Assembly: GCA_012955965.1 (NCBI GenBank)
Contig: JABBZI010000007.1
Location: 62,001-126,000 of the forward strand
From: Clostridioides difficile
GTDB lineage: Bacteria; Bacillota; Clostridia; Peptostreptococcales; Peptostreptococcaceae
Length of the DNA: 64,000 bases
Direction: 5' to 3'
Below the pieces are notes generated by a model, which saw only the letters and a list, made by a program, of their open reading frames with translations, was not told the origin of the DNA and did not search any database. The position numbers were made by a program, and so were the translations under genes. Of the stretch, positions 28,279 through 36,198 are shown piece after piece. Position 1 is the first letter of the stretch; the number at the start of each line of letters is the position of its first letter.

Positions 28279-28401
28279 CACATGACTAAATTTTGACAAA
28301 ACAATAAACTTTAACTTTGAACCTAGTAAAATCAATGTTCATAGCAATGCTCTATATGTAGGTGTGTTAAAAAAAATAAAAAAGTGTTGATTAATTGACA
28401 C
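28264..28401 (+). promoter_or_regulatory. Candidate PrdR activator sites upstream of prdA
   Basis: GTGTC-TAAAATAT-GACAC (28264-28281, overlapping the prdR stop codon) and GTGTT-GATTAATT-GACAC (28384-28401). They lie 130-270 bases before the sigma-54 promoter. Confidence 0.6.
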
Positions 28402-28408
28402 TTTTTTT
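28378..28408 (+). terminator. Terminator of prdR, coinciding with a PrdR-type palindrome
   Basis: AAAAAAGTGTTGATT pairs with AATTGACACTTTTTTT. The stem is built from the activator-like palindrome itself. Confidence 0.7.
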
Positions 28409-28531
28409 GTTGGAGAAAATGTTTGCAATTACAAAAAATAACATATTTTAAATAAATATTTATATAATATTTGGCTAAAAATAGCGATATAAGAAGAATC
28501 TATTATAGAAAAAATCTTTTTGTTAATAAGT

Positions 28532-28547
28532 TGGCATAGGAATTGCT
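28532..28547 (+). promoter_or_regulatory. Sigma-54 promoter of the prdA operon
   Basis: TTGGCATAGGAATTGCTT: GG at 28533-28534 and GC at 28545-28546, ten bases between. Start of a long (~150 base) leader before prdA. Confidence 0.88.
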
Positions 28548-28704
28548 TATATATAAAGTGACTTTAAATGAAAAAAAATAATATTAATTATTAAAAATTA
28601 TGTAGGTTTTAATTTACTTAATTTCTCAGTTAAGGGGTTACCTGTTGAGAAGTTGAGATTTAAAATAATAAATAAGAAAATAATGTAAGGAGGTATTTTA
28701 TACT

Positions 28705-30582
28705 ATGTCAATAACTTTAGAAACAGCTCAAGCCCATGCAAATGACCCAGCAGTTTGTTGTTGTAGATTTGAAGCGGGAACAATTATAGCGCCAGAAAAC
28801 TTAGAAGATCCAGCAATATTTGCAGACTTAGAGGATTCTGGATTATTAACAATACCAGAAAATGGATTAACTATAGGTCAAGTATTAGGAGCTAAGTTAA
28901 AAGAAACTTTAGACGCTCTTTCTCCAATGACTACAGAAAACGTAGAAGGATACAAAGCAGGAGAGGCTAAAGCAGAAGTAGTAGAAGAAACAGTAGCAGA
29001 AGAAGCTCCAGTAGCAGAGGCAGCAGTAGTTCCAGTAAGCACAGGAGTTTTAGGTGAAACAGTTAAAATACACATAGGTGAAGGTAAAAATATAAGCTTA
29101 GAAATACCTTTATCAGTAGCTGGTCAAGCAGGAGTTGCTGCTCCAGTAGCAAACGTTGCAGCTCCAGTAGCAGGTGCAGCAGAAGTAGCTCCAAAAGTTG
29201 CAGAAAAGAAACTTTTAAGAAGCTTAACTAAAAAACACTTTAAAATAGATAAAGTTGAATTTGCTGATGAGACTAAAATAGAAGGAACTACTTTATACAT
29301 CAGAAAAGCTGAAGAAATATGTAAAGAAGCTAATGATACTCAAGAGTTAGTTGTAGATATGAAATTAGAAATAATAACTCCTGATAAATATGAAACTTAC
29401 AGTGAAGCTGTATTAGATATACAACCAATCGCTACTAAAGAAGAAGGCGAATTAGGTTCAGGTATAACTAGAGTTATAGATGGAGCTGTAATGGTATTAA
29501 CTGGTACAGATGAAAATGGAGTTCAAATAGGTGAATTCGGTTCTTCAGAAGGTGAGTTAAATACTACTATGATGTGGGGTAGACCAGGTGCTGCTGACAA
29601 AGGTGAAATATTCATCAAAGGTCAAGTAACAATAAAAGCAGGAACTAACATGGAAAGACCAGGACCTCTAGCTGCTCACCGTGCATTTGACTATGTAACT
29701 CAAGAAATAAGAGAAGCATTAAAAACAGTTGATAACTCTTTAGTAGTTGATGAAGAAGTAATAGAGCAATACAGAAGAGAAGGTAAAAAGAAAGTTGTTG
29801 TTATAAAAGAAATAATGGGACAAGGTGCAATGCATGACAATCTAATATTACCAGTTGAGCCAGTTGGTACATTAGGAGCTCAACCAAACGTTGACTTAGG
29901 AAACATGCCAGTTGTATTATCTCCACTTGAAGTATTAGATGGTGGTATCCATGCATTAACTTGTATAGGACCTGCATCAAAAGAAATGTCAAGACATTAC
30001 TGGAGAGAGCCATTAGTAATAAGAGCTATGGAAGATGAAGAAATAGACTTAGTAGGTGTTGTATTTGTTGGTTCTCCACAAGTAAATGCTGAGAAATTCT
30101 ATGTATCTAAGAGATTAGGTATGTTAGTTGAAGCTATGGAAGTTGATGGAGCTGTAGTAACTACTGAAGGTTTCGGAAACAACCATATAGACTTCGCATC
30201 TCACATAGAGCAAATAGGTATGAGAGGTATACCAGTAGTTGGTGTAAGTTTCTCAGCTGTTCAAGGTGCTCTAGTTGTTGGTAATAAATACATGACTCAC
30301 ATGGTAGATAATAATAAGTCTAAGCAAGGTATAGAGAATGAAATATTATCTAACAATACTTTAGCTCCAGAAGATGCTGTTAGAATAATGGCTATGCTTA
30401 AAAATGCTATAGCTGGTGTAGAAGTTAAAGCTCCTGAAAGAAAATGGAATCCAAATGTTAAATTAAATAACATAGAGGCTATAGAAAAAGTTACAGGAGA
30501 AAAAATAGCATTAGAAGATAATGAGCAATCTTTACCAATGAGTAAGAAAAGAAGAGAAATATACGAAAAAGACGAAAACTAA
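28705..30582 (+). CDS. prdA: D-proline reductase proprotein PrdA
   Basis: 625 aa proprotein that is cut to give two subunits of D-proline reductase, which reduces D-proline to 5-aminovalerate. The cleavage site is Cys420 in ALT-CIGPASKE; cleavage converts this Cys to the pyruvoyl group that binds proline. The N-terminal third has an Ala/Val/Pro-rich linker (~res 100-165). The two halves reappear as separate genes prdD and prdE downstream. ATG 28705 follows AAGGAGG. Codon use is strongly optimised (many GCT, CCA, GGT), as expected of one of the most abundant enzymes of the cell. Confidence 0.97.
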   Translation: MSITLETAQAHANDPAVCCCRFEAGTIIAPENLEDPAIFADLEDSGLLTIPENGLTIGQVLGAKLKETLDALSPMTTENVEGYKAGEAKAEVVEETVAEEAPVAEAAVVPVSTGVLGETVKIHIGEGKNISLEIPLSVAGQAGVAAPVANVAAPVAGAAEVAPKVAEKKLLRSLTKKHFKIDKVEFADETKIEGTTLYIRKAEEICKEANDTQELVVDMKLEIITPDKYETYSEAVLDIQPIATKEEGELGSGITRVIDGAVMVLTGTDENGVQIGEFGSSEGELNTTMMWGRPGAADKGEIFIKGQVTIKAGTNMERPGPLAAHRAFDYVTQEIREALKTVDNSLVVDEEVIEQYRREGKKKVVVIKEIMGQGAMHDNLILPVEPVGTLGAQPNVDLGNMPVVLSPLEVLDGGIHALTCIGPASKEMSRHYWREPLVIRAMEDEEIDLVGVVFVGSPQVNAEKFYVSKRLGMLVEAMEVDGAVVTTEGFGNNHIDFASHIEQIGMRGIPVVGVSFSAVQGALVVGNKYMTHMVDNNKSKQGIENEILSNNTLAPEDAVRIMAMLKNAIAGVEVKAPERKWNPNVKLNNIEAIEKVTGEKIALEDNEQSLPMSKKRREIYEKDEN

Positions 30583-30644
30583 GATTTAGATAATAGTATA
30601 AATTTAGATCCAAGTTTAAAACAGTGTAGAGAGGTAGAATTATA

Positions 30645-30929
30645 ATGGATAGATTAAAATATATCTCATCAGAGACTTTTTATGAGGGTATTATAGTTGA
30701 CATCAAAGGTGGTGGAGTGACTATAGACCTGAAAGGTAGACTTGGACAATTTAAAATACCTAATAGAATGCTTATAACTGACTACGAACTTAAGATAGGT
30801 CAAGAAGTTGGATTCATGCTAAGCTATCCTGAGGTATTAAGTCCAGAGCCTAATCAAGAGTATGTAGAAAATATTAGGAGAGAAAAAGAAAAACAAGCAG
30901 AAATGCAATCAAAGCAAGAAGAAAAATAA
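30645..30929 (+). CDS. Small conserved protein of the prd operon (CBO2463/CBO2479 domain type)
   Basis: 94 aa, beta-rich first 65 residues (EGIIVDIKGGGVTIDLKGRLGQFKIPNRMLI, resembling an S1/OB-like or SH3-like barrel), then a charged helix ending KQAEMQSKQEEK. Always found, as far as I recall, between prdA and prdB. A role in assembly or processing of the reductase is a guess from position. ATG 30645 follows GAGAGG. Confidence 0.8.
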   Translation: MDRLKYISSETFYEGIIVDIKGGGVTIDLKGRLGQFKIPNRMLITDYELKIGQEVGFMLSYPEVLSPEPNQEYVENIRREKEKQAEMQSKQEEK

Positions 30930-30966
30930 TAAATAATCGTTTGAAAATAGAAGGGAGAGGAAATAT

Positions 30967-31692
30967 ATGAGCCTTACAACAGTACAAGGACTTCAATCTG
31001 AAATATTCGTTCCAATAACACCTCCTCCAGTTTGGACTCCTGTAACTAAAGAATTAAAAGATATGACTATAGCTTTAGCTACAGCAGCTGGTGTTCACTT
31101 AAAATCTGACAAGAGATTTAATCTAGCAGGAGATACTACATTTAGAGCCGTACCTAATACAGCTACAGTTGATGAAATGATGGTATCACATGGTGGATAT
31201 GATAATGGAGATGTAAACAAAGATATAAACTGTATGTTTCCTATAGATAGATTACATGAATTAGCTGCAGAAGGATTTATAAAAGCAGTAGCTCCTATGC
31301 ACTACGCATTCATGGGTGGTGGAGGAAACCAACATGTCTTCACTGAAGAAACTGGTCCTGCTATCGCTGCTAAACTTAAGGAAGAGGGAGTAGACGGTGT
31401 AGTCATGACAGCTGGCTGAGGTACTTGCCATAGAACTGCCGTGATCGTGCAGAGAGCAATAGAGGAAGCTGGAATACCAACAATAATAATTGCAGCTCTT
31501 CCTCCAGTAGTTAGACAAAACGGAACTCCTAGAGCAGTTGCTCCATTAGTTCCAATGGGTGCTAATGCTGGTGAACCACATAACATAGAAATGCAAACAC
31601 ATATATTAAGAGATACATTAGAGCAATTAGTTGCAATACCATCTGCTGGTAAGATAGTTCCATTACCATACGAATATAAAGCTCACGTTTAA
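30967..31692 (+). CDS. prdB: D-proline reductase selenoprotein PrdB, read through TGA
   Basis: 241 aa. An in-frame TGA at 31417-31419 encodes selenocysteine 151 in the motif TAG-Sec-GTCHRT (a UxxC redox pair); both sides are highly conserved and in the same frame, so this is not a frameshift or pseudogene. A hairpin CTGC-N9-GCAG (31436-31452) about 17 bases after the TGA is a suitable bacterial SECIS. PrdB is the 26-kDa subunit that receives electrons during reductive ring opening of D-proline. ATG 30967 follows GGGAGAGG. Selenocysteine machinery is not in the window. Confidence 0.97.
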
Positions 31693-31716
31693 AATGTAAT
31701 TTATATTTGAAAATAT

Positions 31717-31752
31717 AAAACCCTTCTCCCACACAGTTGGGAGAGGGGTTTT
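31717..31752 (+). terminator. Strong intercistronic hairpin between prdB and prdD
   Basis: AAAACCCTTCTCCCA pairs over 15 positions with TGGGAGAGGGGTTTT (one G-U) around a six-base loop. The T-run is short. Probably a partial terminator or 3' stabiliser that lowers the downstream genes relative to prdAB. Confidence 0.7.
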
Positions 31753-31771
31753 AAGAACAAAGGTGGATATT

Positions 31772-32530
31772 ATGGAAGAAAAAATAATGAGAAGACTTGT
31801 TATAAAACCGTTTCATATGAATGAAGTTAATTTCGGTTCAAAAACTTCTATAAAGAAAGATGTACTTACAATCAATTTATCAAGTATAGATGAAATAAAA
31901 GAAAAAGAAGATTTAATAACAGACATAAAAGTAGATATCATAAAGCCTGGAGATTATGACAGAGAAATTAACACTATTATGGACATTATACCAATATCAA
32001 CCAAAGTTTTAGGCAGATTGGGAGAGGGAATTACACATACTTTAACTGGTGTATATGTAATGTTAACTGGTGCAGATGAAGATGGAAATCAAATGCATGA
32101 ATTTGGCTCTTCAGAAGGGATTTTGAGAGAACAAATGGTGTTTGGTAGATATGGAACCCCATCAGTTGAAGATTATATAATTCATGTAGATGTAACTCTA
32201 AAGGGAGGTTTACCTTTCGAAAGAACACTTCCACTTGCAGCATTTAGAGCATGTGATGATTTTATACAAGAAATAAGAACGTCTTTGAAAATGGAAGACG
32301 GAAGAAATGCTACTCAAGTTCGTGAATATTTTGACAAAATTCGACCAAATGCAAAAAAGGTTGTCATAGTAAAACAAATAGCAGGTCAAGGTGCTATGTA
32401 TGACAATCAGTTATTCTCAAAGGAGCCTAGTGGTTTTGAAGGAGGAACATCAATTATAGATATGGGAAATGTACCTATGATTATATCTCCTAATGAATAC
32501 AGAGATGGTGCCCTTAGAGCTATGACTTAA
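31772..32530 (+). CDS. prdD: PrdD, paralogue of the N-terminal part of PrdA
   Basis: 252 aa from ATG 31772, after AAAGGTGG (the GTG at 31763 is part of that site). It aligns to the PrdA beta part: ITHTLTGVYVMLTGADEDG versus ITRVIDGAVMVLTGTDENG, FGSSEG in both, and VIVKQIAGQGAMYDNQ versus VVIKEIMGQGAMHDNL. It ends in ALRAMT-stop where PrdA has ALT-Cys, just before the pyruvoyl-forming cysteine. The function is unproven; an accessory or structural partner is likely. Confidence 0.93.
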   Translation: MEEKIMRRLVIKPFHMNEVNFGSKTSIKKDVLTINLSSIDEIKEKEDLITDIKVDIIKPGDYDREINTIMDIIPISTKVLGRLGEGITHTLTGVYVMLTGADEDGNQMHEFGSSEGILREQMVFGRYGTPSVEDYIIHVDVTLKGGLPFERTLPLAAFRACDDFIQEIRTSLKMEDGRNATQVREYFDKIRPNAKKVVIVKQIAGQGAMYDNQLFSKEPSGFEGGTSIIDMGNVPMIISPNEYRDGALRAMT

Positions 32531-32544
32531 GAGAGGTGGATATT

Positions 32545-33012
32545 ATGGGAATAGGACCTTCAACAAAAGAAACATCTCTTCATCACTTTAGAGACCCGCT
32601 TTTAGACATTGTTGAAAGTGATAAAGATGTAGACTTACTTGGAGTAATAGTAGTAGGAACTCCAGATGGAAACGAGAATAAGACTTTTGTGGGACAAAGA
32701 ACGGCCGCTTGGCTGGAAGCCATGAGAGCAGATGGAGCTATAGTTTCATCAGATGGATGGGGAAACTCACATGTTGACTATGCCAATACATTTGAAGAAA
32801 TAGGAAAAAGAGATATACCTGTAGTTGGAGTTACATTTAATGGTACTCAAGCTAAATTTGTTGTAAGTAATCAATATATGAATACTATAGTTGATATAAA
32901 CAAATCAAAAGAAGGTATAGAGACAGAAGTAGTTGGAGAAAACAACACAAATGAAATAGATGCTAAAAAAGCTTTAGCATTTTTAAAACTTAAAATGAGA
33001 AAACATGGATAA
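32545..33012 (+). CDS. prdE: PrdE, paralogue of the C-terminal (pyruvoyl) part of PrdA
   Basis: 155 aa from ATG 32545, following GAGAGGTGG (an earlier GTG at 32536 is inside that site). It begins MGIGPSTKETSLHHFRDPL, which aligns with CIGPASKEMSRHYWREPL of PrdA, so the initiator Met takes the place of the pyruvoyl-forming Cys. It continues with DLLGVIVVGTPDGN and RDIPVVGVTFNGTQAKFVV. It cannot carry a pyruvoyl group. The gap to prdD is 14 bases, so the two are made together. Confidence 0.92.
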   Translation: MGIGPSTKETSLHHFRDPLLDIVESDKDVDLLGVIVVGTPDGNENKTFVGQRTAAWLEAMRADGAIVSSDGWGNSHVDYANTFEEIGKRDIPVVGVTFNGTQAKFVVSNQYMNTIVDINKSKEGIETEVVGENNTNEIDAKKALAFLKLKMRKHG

Positions 33013-33038
33013 GAAATTTAAGTAAGGGAATGAGTTTT

Positions 33039-33518
33039 GTGGGAATTTCTACATCAATGAAAAACACATCACTTCATATATTTAGAGACCCATTACTAGA
33101 TCTGATAGATAATGATTCTGACATAGACTTGTTAGGAGTGGTTGTAGTTGGTACATCAGAGCACAATGAATGGAAAACATTTTTAGCAACTAGACTTGGA
33201 AGATGGATTGAATCATTGCGACCTGATGGAGTGATTATAACTTTAGATATGGCAGGAAACCAGCATATTGATTTTACAAATGCTATATCAGAATTTGTAA
33301 AATCAGATATACCTACAGTTGGTCTTACTATTATAGGAGCAGATGGATTAGTAATTACCAATCCATATTTGGATAAAGCTACTATAATTGATTATAAAAA
33401 GACAACAAGCTACATAGAAACAGAAGTAGTTGGAGACAATCACATGAATGAAGTTGATGTTAAAAAAGCATTAGCTTTCCTAAAATTAAAAATGCGTGAA
33501 CACGCAAAACAAACCTAA
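33039..33518 (+). CDS. Second PrdE-like protein
   Basis: 159 aa from GTG 33039, about nine bases after TAAGGGA. The ATG at 33030 touches the ribosome site. With GTG the protein starts MGISTSMKNTSLHIFRDPLL, aligned exactly to the PrdE start. It shares DLLGVVVVGTSEHNEWKTF and the end TEVVGDNHMNEVDVKKALAFLKLKMREH with PrdE, so it arose by tandem duplication. It also lacks the catalytic Cys. Function unknown. Confidence 0.88.
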   Translation: MGISTSMKNTSLHIFRDPLLDLIDNDSDIDLLGVVVVGTSEHNEWKTFLATRLGRWIESLRPDGVIITLDMAGNQHIDFTNAISEFVKSDIPTVGLTIIGADGLVITNPYLDKATIIDYKKTTSYIETEVVGDNHMNEVDVKKALAFLKLKMREHAKQT

Positions 33519-33531
33519 GGGGGAATTTGAT

Positions 33532-34539
33532 ATGAAATTTAGCAGAAGTATACAAGCTATAGACTCTCATACAGCAGGTGAAGCAACTAGAATAGTTGTA
33601 GGTGGAATACCTAACGTAAAAGGAAATTCTATGCCTGAGAAAAAAGAATATTTAGAAAAAAATCTAGACTATTTAAGAACTGCTATAATGTTAGAGCCAA
33701 GAGGACATAATGATATGTTTGGTTCTGTAATGACTCAACCTTGTTGTCCAGATGCTGACTTTGGAATAATCTTCATGGACGGTGGCGGATACCTTAATAT
33801 GTGTGGCCATGGTACAATAGGAGCTATGACAGCAGCTATAGAAACAGGTGTAGTTCCAGCAGTAGAGCCTATAACTCATGTAGTTATGGAAGCTCCAGCA
33901 GGAATAATAAGAGGAGAAGTTACAGTTGTAGATGGAAAAGCTAAAGAAGTATCATTCTTAAACGTGCCAGCTTTCTTATATAAAGAAGGTGTTGAAGTTG
34001 AATTACCAGGTGTTGGAACAGTTAAATTTGACATATCATTTGGTGGAAGCTTCTTTGCTATAATACATGCAAGTCAATTAGGTTTAAAAATCGAACCTCA
34101 AAATGCTGGTAAATTAACTGAGTTAGCTATGAAACTTAGAGATATAATAAATGAGCAAATAGAAATACAACATCCAACTTTAGCTCACATAAAAACTGTA
34201 GACTTAGTTGAAATATATGATGAGCCAACTCATCCAGAAGCTACTTACAAAAATGTAGTTATATTTGGTCAAGGTCAAGTCGACAGATCTCCATGTGGAA
34301 CTGGAACAAGTGCTAAATTAGCTACTTTACATGCTAAAGGTGAATTAAAAGTAGGAGAAAAATTCGTATATGAAAGTATATTAGGAACTTTATTTAAAGG
34401 TGAAATAGTTGAAGAAACTAAAGTTGCAGATTTCAATGCTATAGTACCTAAAATAACTGGTTCTGCTTATATAACTGGATTCAATCATTTTGTAATAGAT
34501 GAAGAAGATCCACTTAAACATGGATTTATTCTTAAATAA
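33532..34539 (+). CDS. prdF: Proline racemase
   Basis: 335 aa from ATG 33532, after AAGGGGG; the longer frame from GTG 33496 overlaps the preceding gene. Cofactor-independent racemase that turns L-proline into the D-proline used by PrdAB. The two catalytic cysteines are Cys91 (NMCGHGTIG) and Cys255 (DRSPCGTGT), and SHTAGE near the N-terminus is also present. Hydroxyproline epimerases share these motifs; the operon makes proline the likely substrate. Cytoplasmic homodimer in the family. Confidence 0.96.
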   Translation: MKFSRSIQAIDSHTAGEATRIVVGGIPNVKGNSMPEKKEYLEKNLDYLRTAIMLEPRGHNDMFGSVMTQPCCPDADFGIIFMDGGGYLNMCGHGTIGAMTAAIETGVVPAVEPITHVVMEAPAGIIRGEVTVVDGKAKEVSFLNVPAFLYKEGVEVELPGVGTVKFDISFGGSFFAIIHASQLGLKIEPQNAGKLTELAMKLRDIINEQIEIQHPTLAHIKTVDLVEIYDEPTHPEATYKNVVIFGQGQVDRSPCGTGTSAKLATLHAKGELKVGEKFVYESILGTLFKGEIVEETKVADFNAIVPKITGSAYITGFNHFVIDEEDPLKHGFILK

Positions 34540-34566
34540 GTAATAAACAAATTGGGAAATTAAAAT

Positions 34567-34612
34567 AGAATAGTAGCCTTTTAGTGGCTACTATTCTATA
34601 GCTTTTAGGCTA
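34567..34612 (+). terminator. Hairpins between prdF and the TSUP gene
   Basis: A perfect 12-bp stem AGAATAGTAGCC/GGCTACTATTCT (34567-34597) followed by a small TAGC/GCTA stem. There is no clean T-run, so it may attenuate rather than stop transcription into the transporter gene. Confidence 0.55.
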
Positions 34613-34658
34613 TAAGATTCAGAATATATTAAAAAATAAAAAAATAGGAGGATGGATT

Positions 34659-35540
34659 ATGGTAGCAATATTAAAGGCATTATACGTAGTATTCGCAGCA
34701 ATCTTTGCAGTTGTGTTTGGTAAAGACGTAGCTAAAGCAAACAAAGAGGGGAAACTAGAAGAACAAAGTACTCCAAAAGTTGCTGTAACAGGATTTATAA
34801 CAGACTTCTTTGATACATTAGGAATAGGGTCATTTGCTCCAACAATAGCAATGTCAAAAGCTTTAAAATTAAATATACCAGATAAAAAAATGCCTGGTAC
34901 ATTAAACGTAGCACATACTATTCCAGTTGTTACAGAAGCATTCATATTTACATCAATCATACCAGTTGATGGTGTTACTCTAATATCTATGGTTGTGGCT
35001 GCAGCTGTTGGTTCATACATAGGTGCAGGAATAATAGCTAAGATGGACGAAAGAAAAATACAACTTGTTATGGGTGTAACTTTAGCATTAACAGCAATAT
35101 TGATGTTATTAGGTCATCCTTGGGTTAACGTATTACCAGGTGGAGGAAATGAATTAGGTCTTACTGGTGTTAAATTAGTAATAGGTGTATTAGGTAACTT
35201 TATACTAGGTGCTTTAATGACAGCTGGTATAGGTCTATATGCTCCTGGTATGGCAATGGTTTACTTCTTAGGAATGTCTGCAAAAGTTGCATTCCCAATA
35301 GTTATGGGTTCTTGTGCATTATTAATGCCAGTTGCAAGTATGAAATTCATAAAAGAAGATGCATATACTAAAAAAGCATCAGTTATAATAGCTATCTGTG
35401 GTTTAATAGGGGTTTTCGTAGCTGCATATATAGTAAAAACTCTACCAATGGATATATTAAAAGCATTAGTAATAGTTGTTATAGCTTACACTTCTGCTAC
35501 AATGATAATGGCTGCAAATAAAAATAAAAAGACTGCTTAG
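34659..35540 (+). CDS. TSUP (TauE/SafE) family membrane transporter
   Basis: 293 aa, about eight hydrophobic helices, with the family repeats GFITDFFDTLGIGSFAPT in the first half and LGNFILGALMTAGIGLYAPGMAMVYFLGM in the second. TSUP proteins export small anions such as sulfite, sulfoacetate or organic acids. The position at the end of the prd operon suggests a link to proline fermentation, perhaps 5-aminovalerate or another product, but this is inference only. ATG 34659 follows AGGAGG. Codon use is as optimised as in prd genes. Confidence 0.85.
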   Translation: MVAILKALYVVFAAIFAVVFGKDVAKANKEGKLEEQSTPKVAVTGFITDFFDTLGIGSFAPTIAMSKALKLNIPDKKMPGTLNVAHTIPVVTEAFIFTSIIPVDGVTLISMVVAAAVGSYIGAGIIAKMDERKIQLVMGVTLALTAILMLLGHPWVNVLPGGGNELGLTGVKLVIGVLGNFILGALMTAGIGLYAPGMAMVYFLGMSAKVAFPIVMGSCALLMPVASMKFIKEDAYTKKASVIIAICGLIGVFVAAYIVKTLPMDILKALVIVVIAYTSATMIMAANKNKKTA

Positions 35541-35576
35541 TGTTTATTAAATATTACAGCTGATAACAAAACTATA

Positions 35577-35621
35577 AACTGCTTTAAAATATTAAATTAA
35601 TATTTTAAGGCAGTTTTTTAT
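35577..35621 (+). terminator. Terminator at the end of the prd/TSUP unit
   Basis: AAACTGCTTTAAAATATTA pairs with TAATATTTTAAGGCAGTTT, followed by T. Confidence 0.92.
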
Positions 35622-35705
35622 TTATTAAATTAATATAATTATATAAAGCAATTAATATGCCAATTGTGTAATATATATAATAATTTGGTAAATTAGATGT
35701 AGAAA

Positions 35706-35735
35706 TTGTCATATTTCTAAAAATTAAGATATAAT
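35706..35735 (+). promoter_or_regulatory. Candidate sigma-A promoter
   Basis: TTGTCA and a perfect TATAAT with 18 bases between, about 465 bases before the SSB-like gene. Confidence 0.5.
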
Positions 35736-35912
35736 TTGAAGTTAAATATTTATATTTTATACTCAATAAACTAAATAAATGTTCATATATTAATACAGAT
35801 TAGTAAAAGCGTTATTATATCAAGTCTAAAATAACTTATATCTAATAAAAATTAAGTTTATAATGACTTAGAGATTGTTTGAATTATTTGAATAAATTTA
35901 AGGTATTGAATT

Positions 35913-35928
35913 TACTTGTATACAAGTA
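35913..35928. promoter_or_regulatory. GntR-operator-like palindrome
   Basis: TACTTGTATACAAGTA, perfect over 16 bases and closely similar to the operator of GntR-family repressors. No GntR gene is in the window. Confidence 0.5.
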
Positions 35929-36198
35929 TCTAAAATAAGTTATATATGACTTGAAGAATATATAAAGAGCTTTACAATTAATCTAAGATGAAATAGAGCA
36001 ATTAATCAGTATCATGATATATAAACCTAATAACAATTTTATAAATTCAAAACGAAAAGATTAAATGAAATTTATAACTAAATAAAAATTTTTAAACAGC
36101 AATCAAAGATTTGTAATAAAATACATCTCTCCCAAATATATTTATTATATAAGCTGATACCAGAAATATAAGAATTAACAATTGTGGAGGGATAAAAT

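Larger units (their letters stand above)
35622..36198. other. 577-base AT-rich non-coding stretch
   Basis: No gene. It has a good sigma-A-type promoter (TTGTCA 35706-35711, 18 bases, TATAAT 35730-35735) and a 16-bp perfect palindrome TACTTGTATACAAGTA at 35913-35928. It could be a long leader of the SSB-like gene or contain a separate RNA. Confidence 0.6.

Noticed and set aside
31417-31440. prdB as a frameshifted or nonsense pseudogene
   Set aside because: The TGA is in frame, the flanks are conserved PrdB sequence with a UxxC motif, and a suitable hairpin follows; it is selenocysteine.
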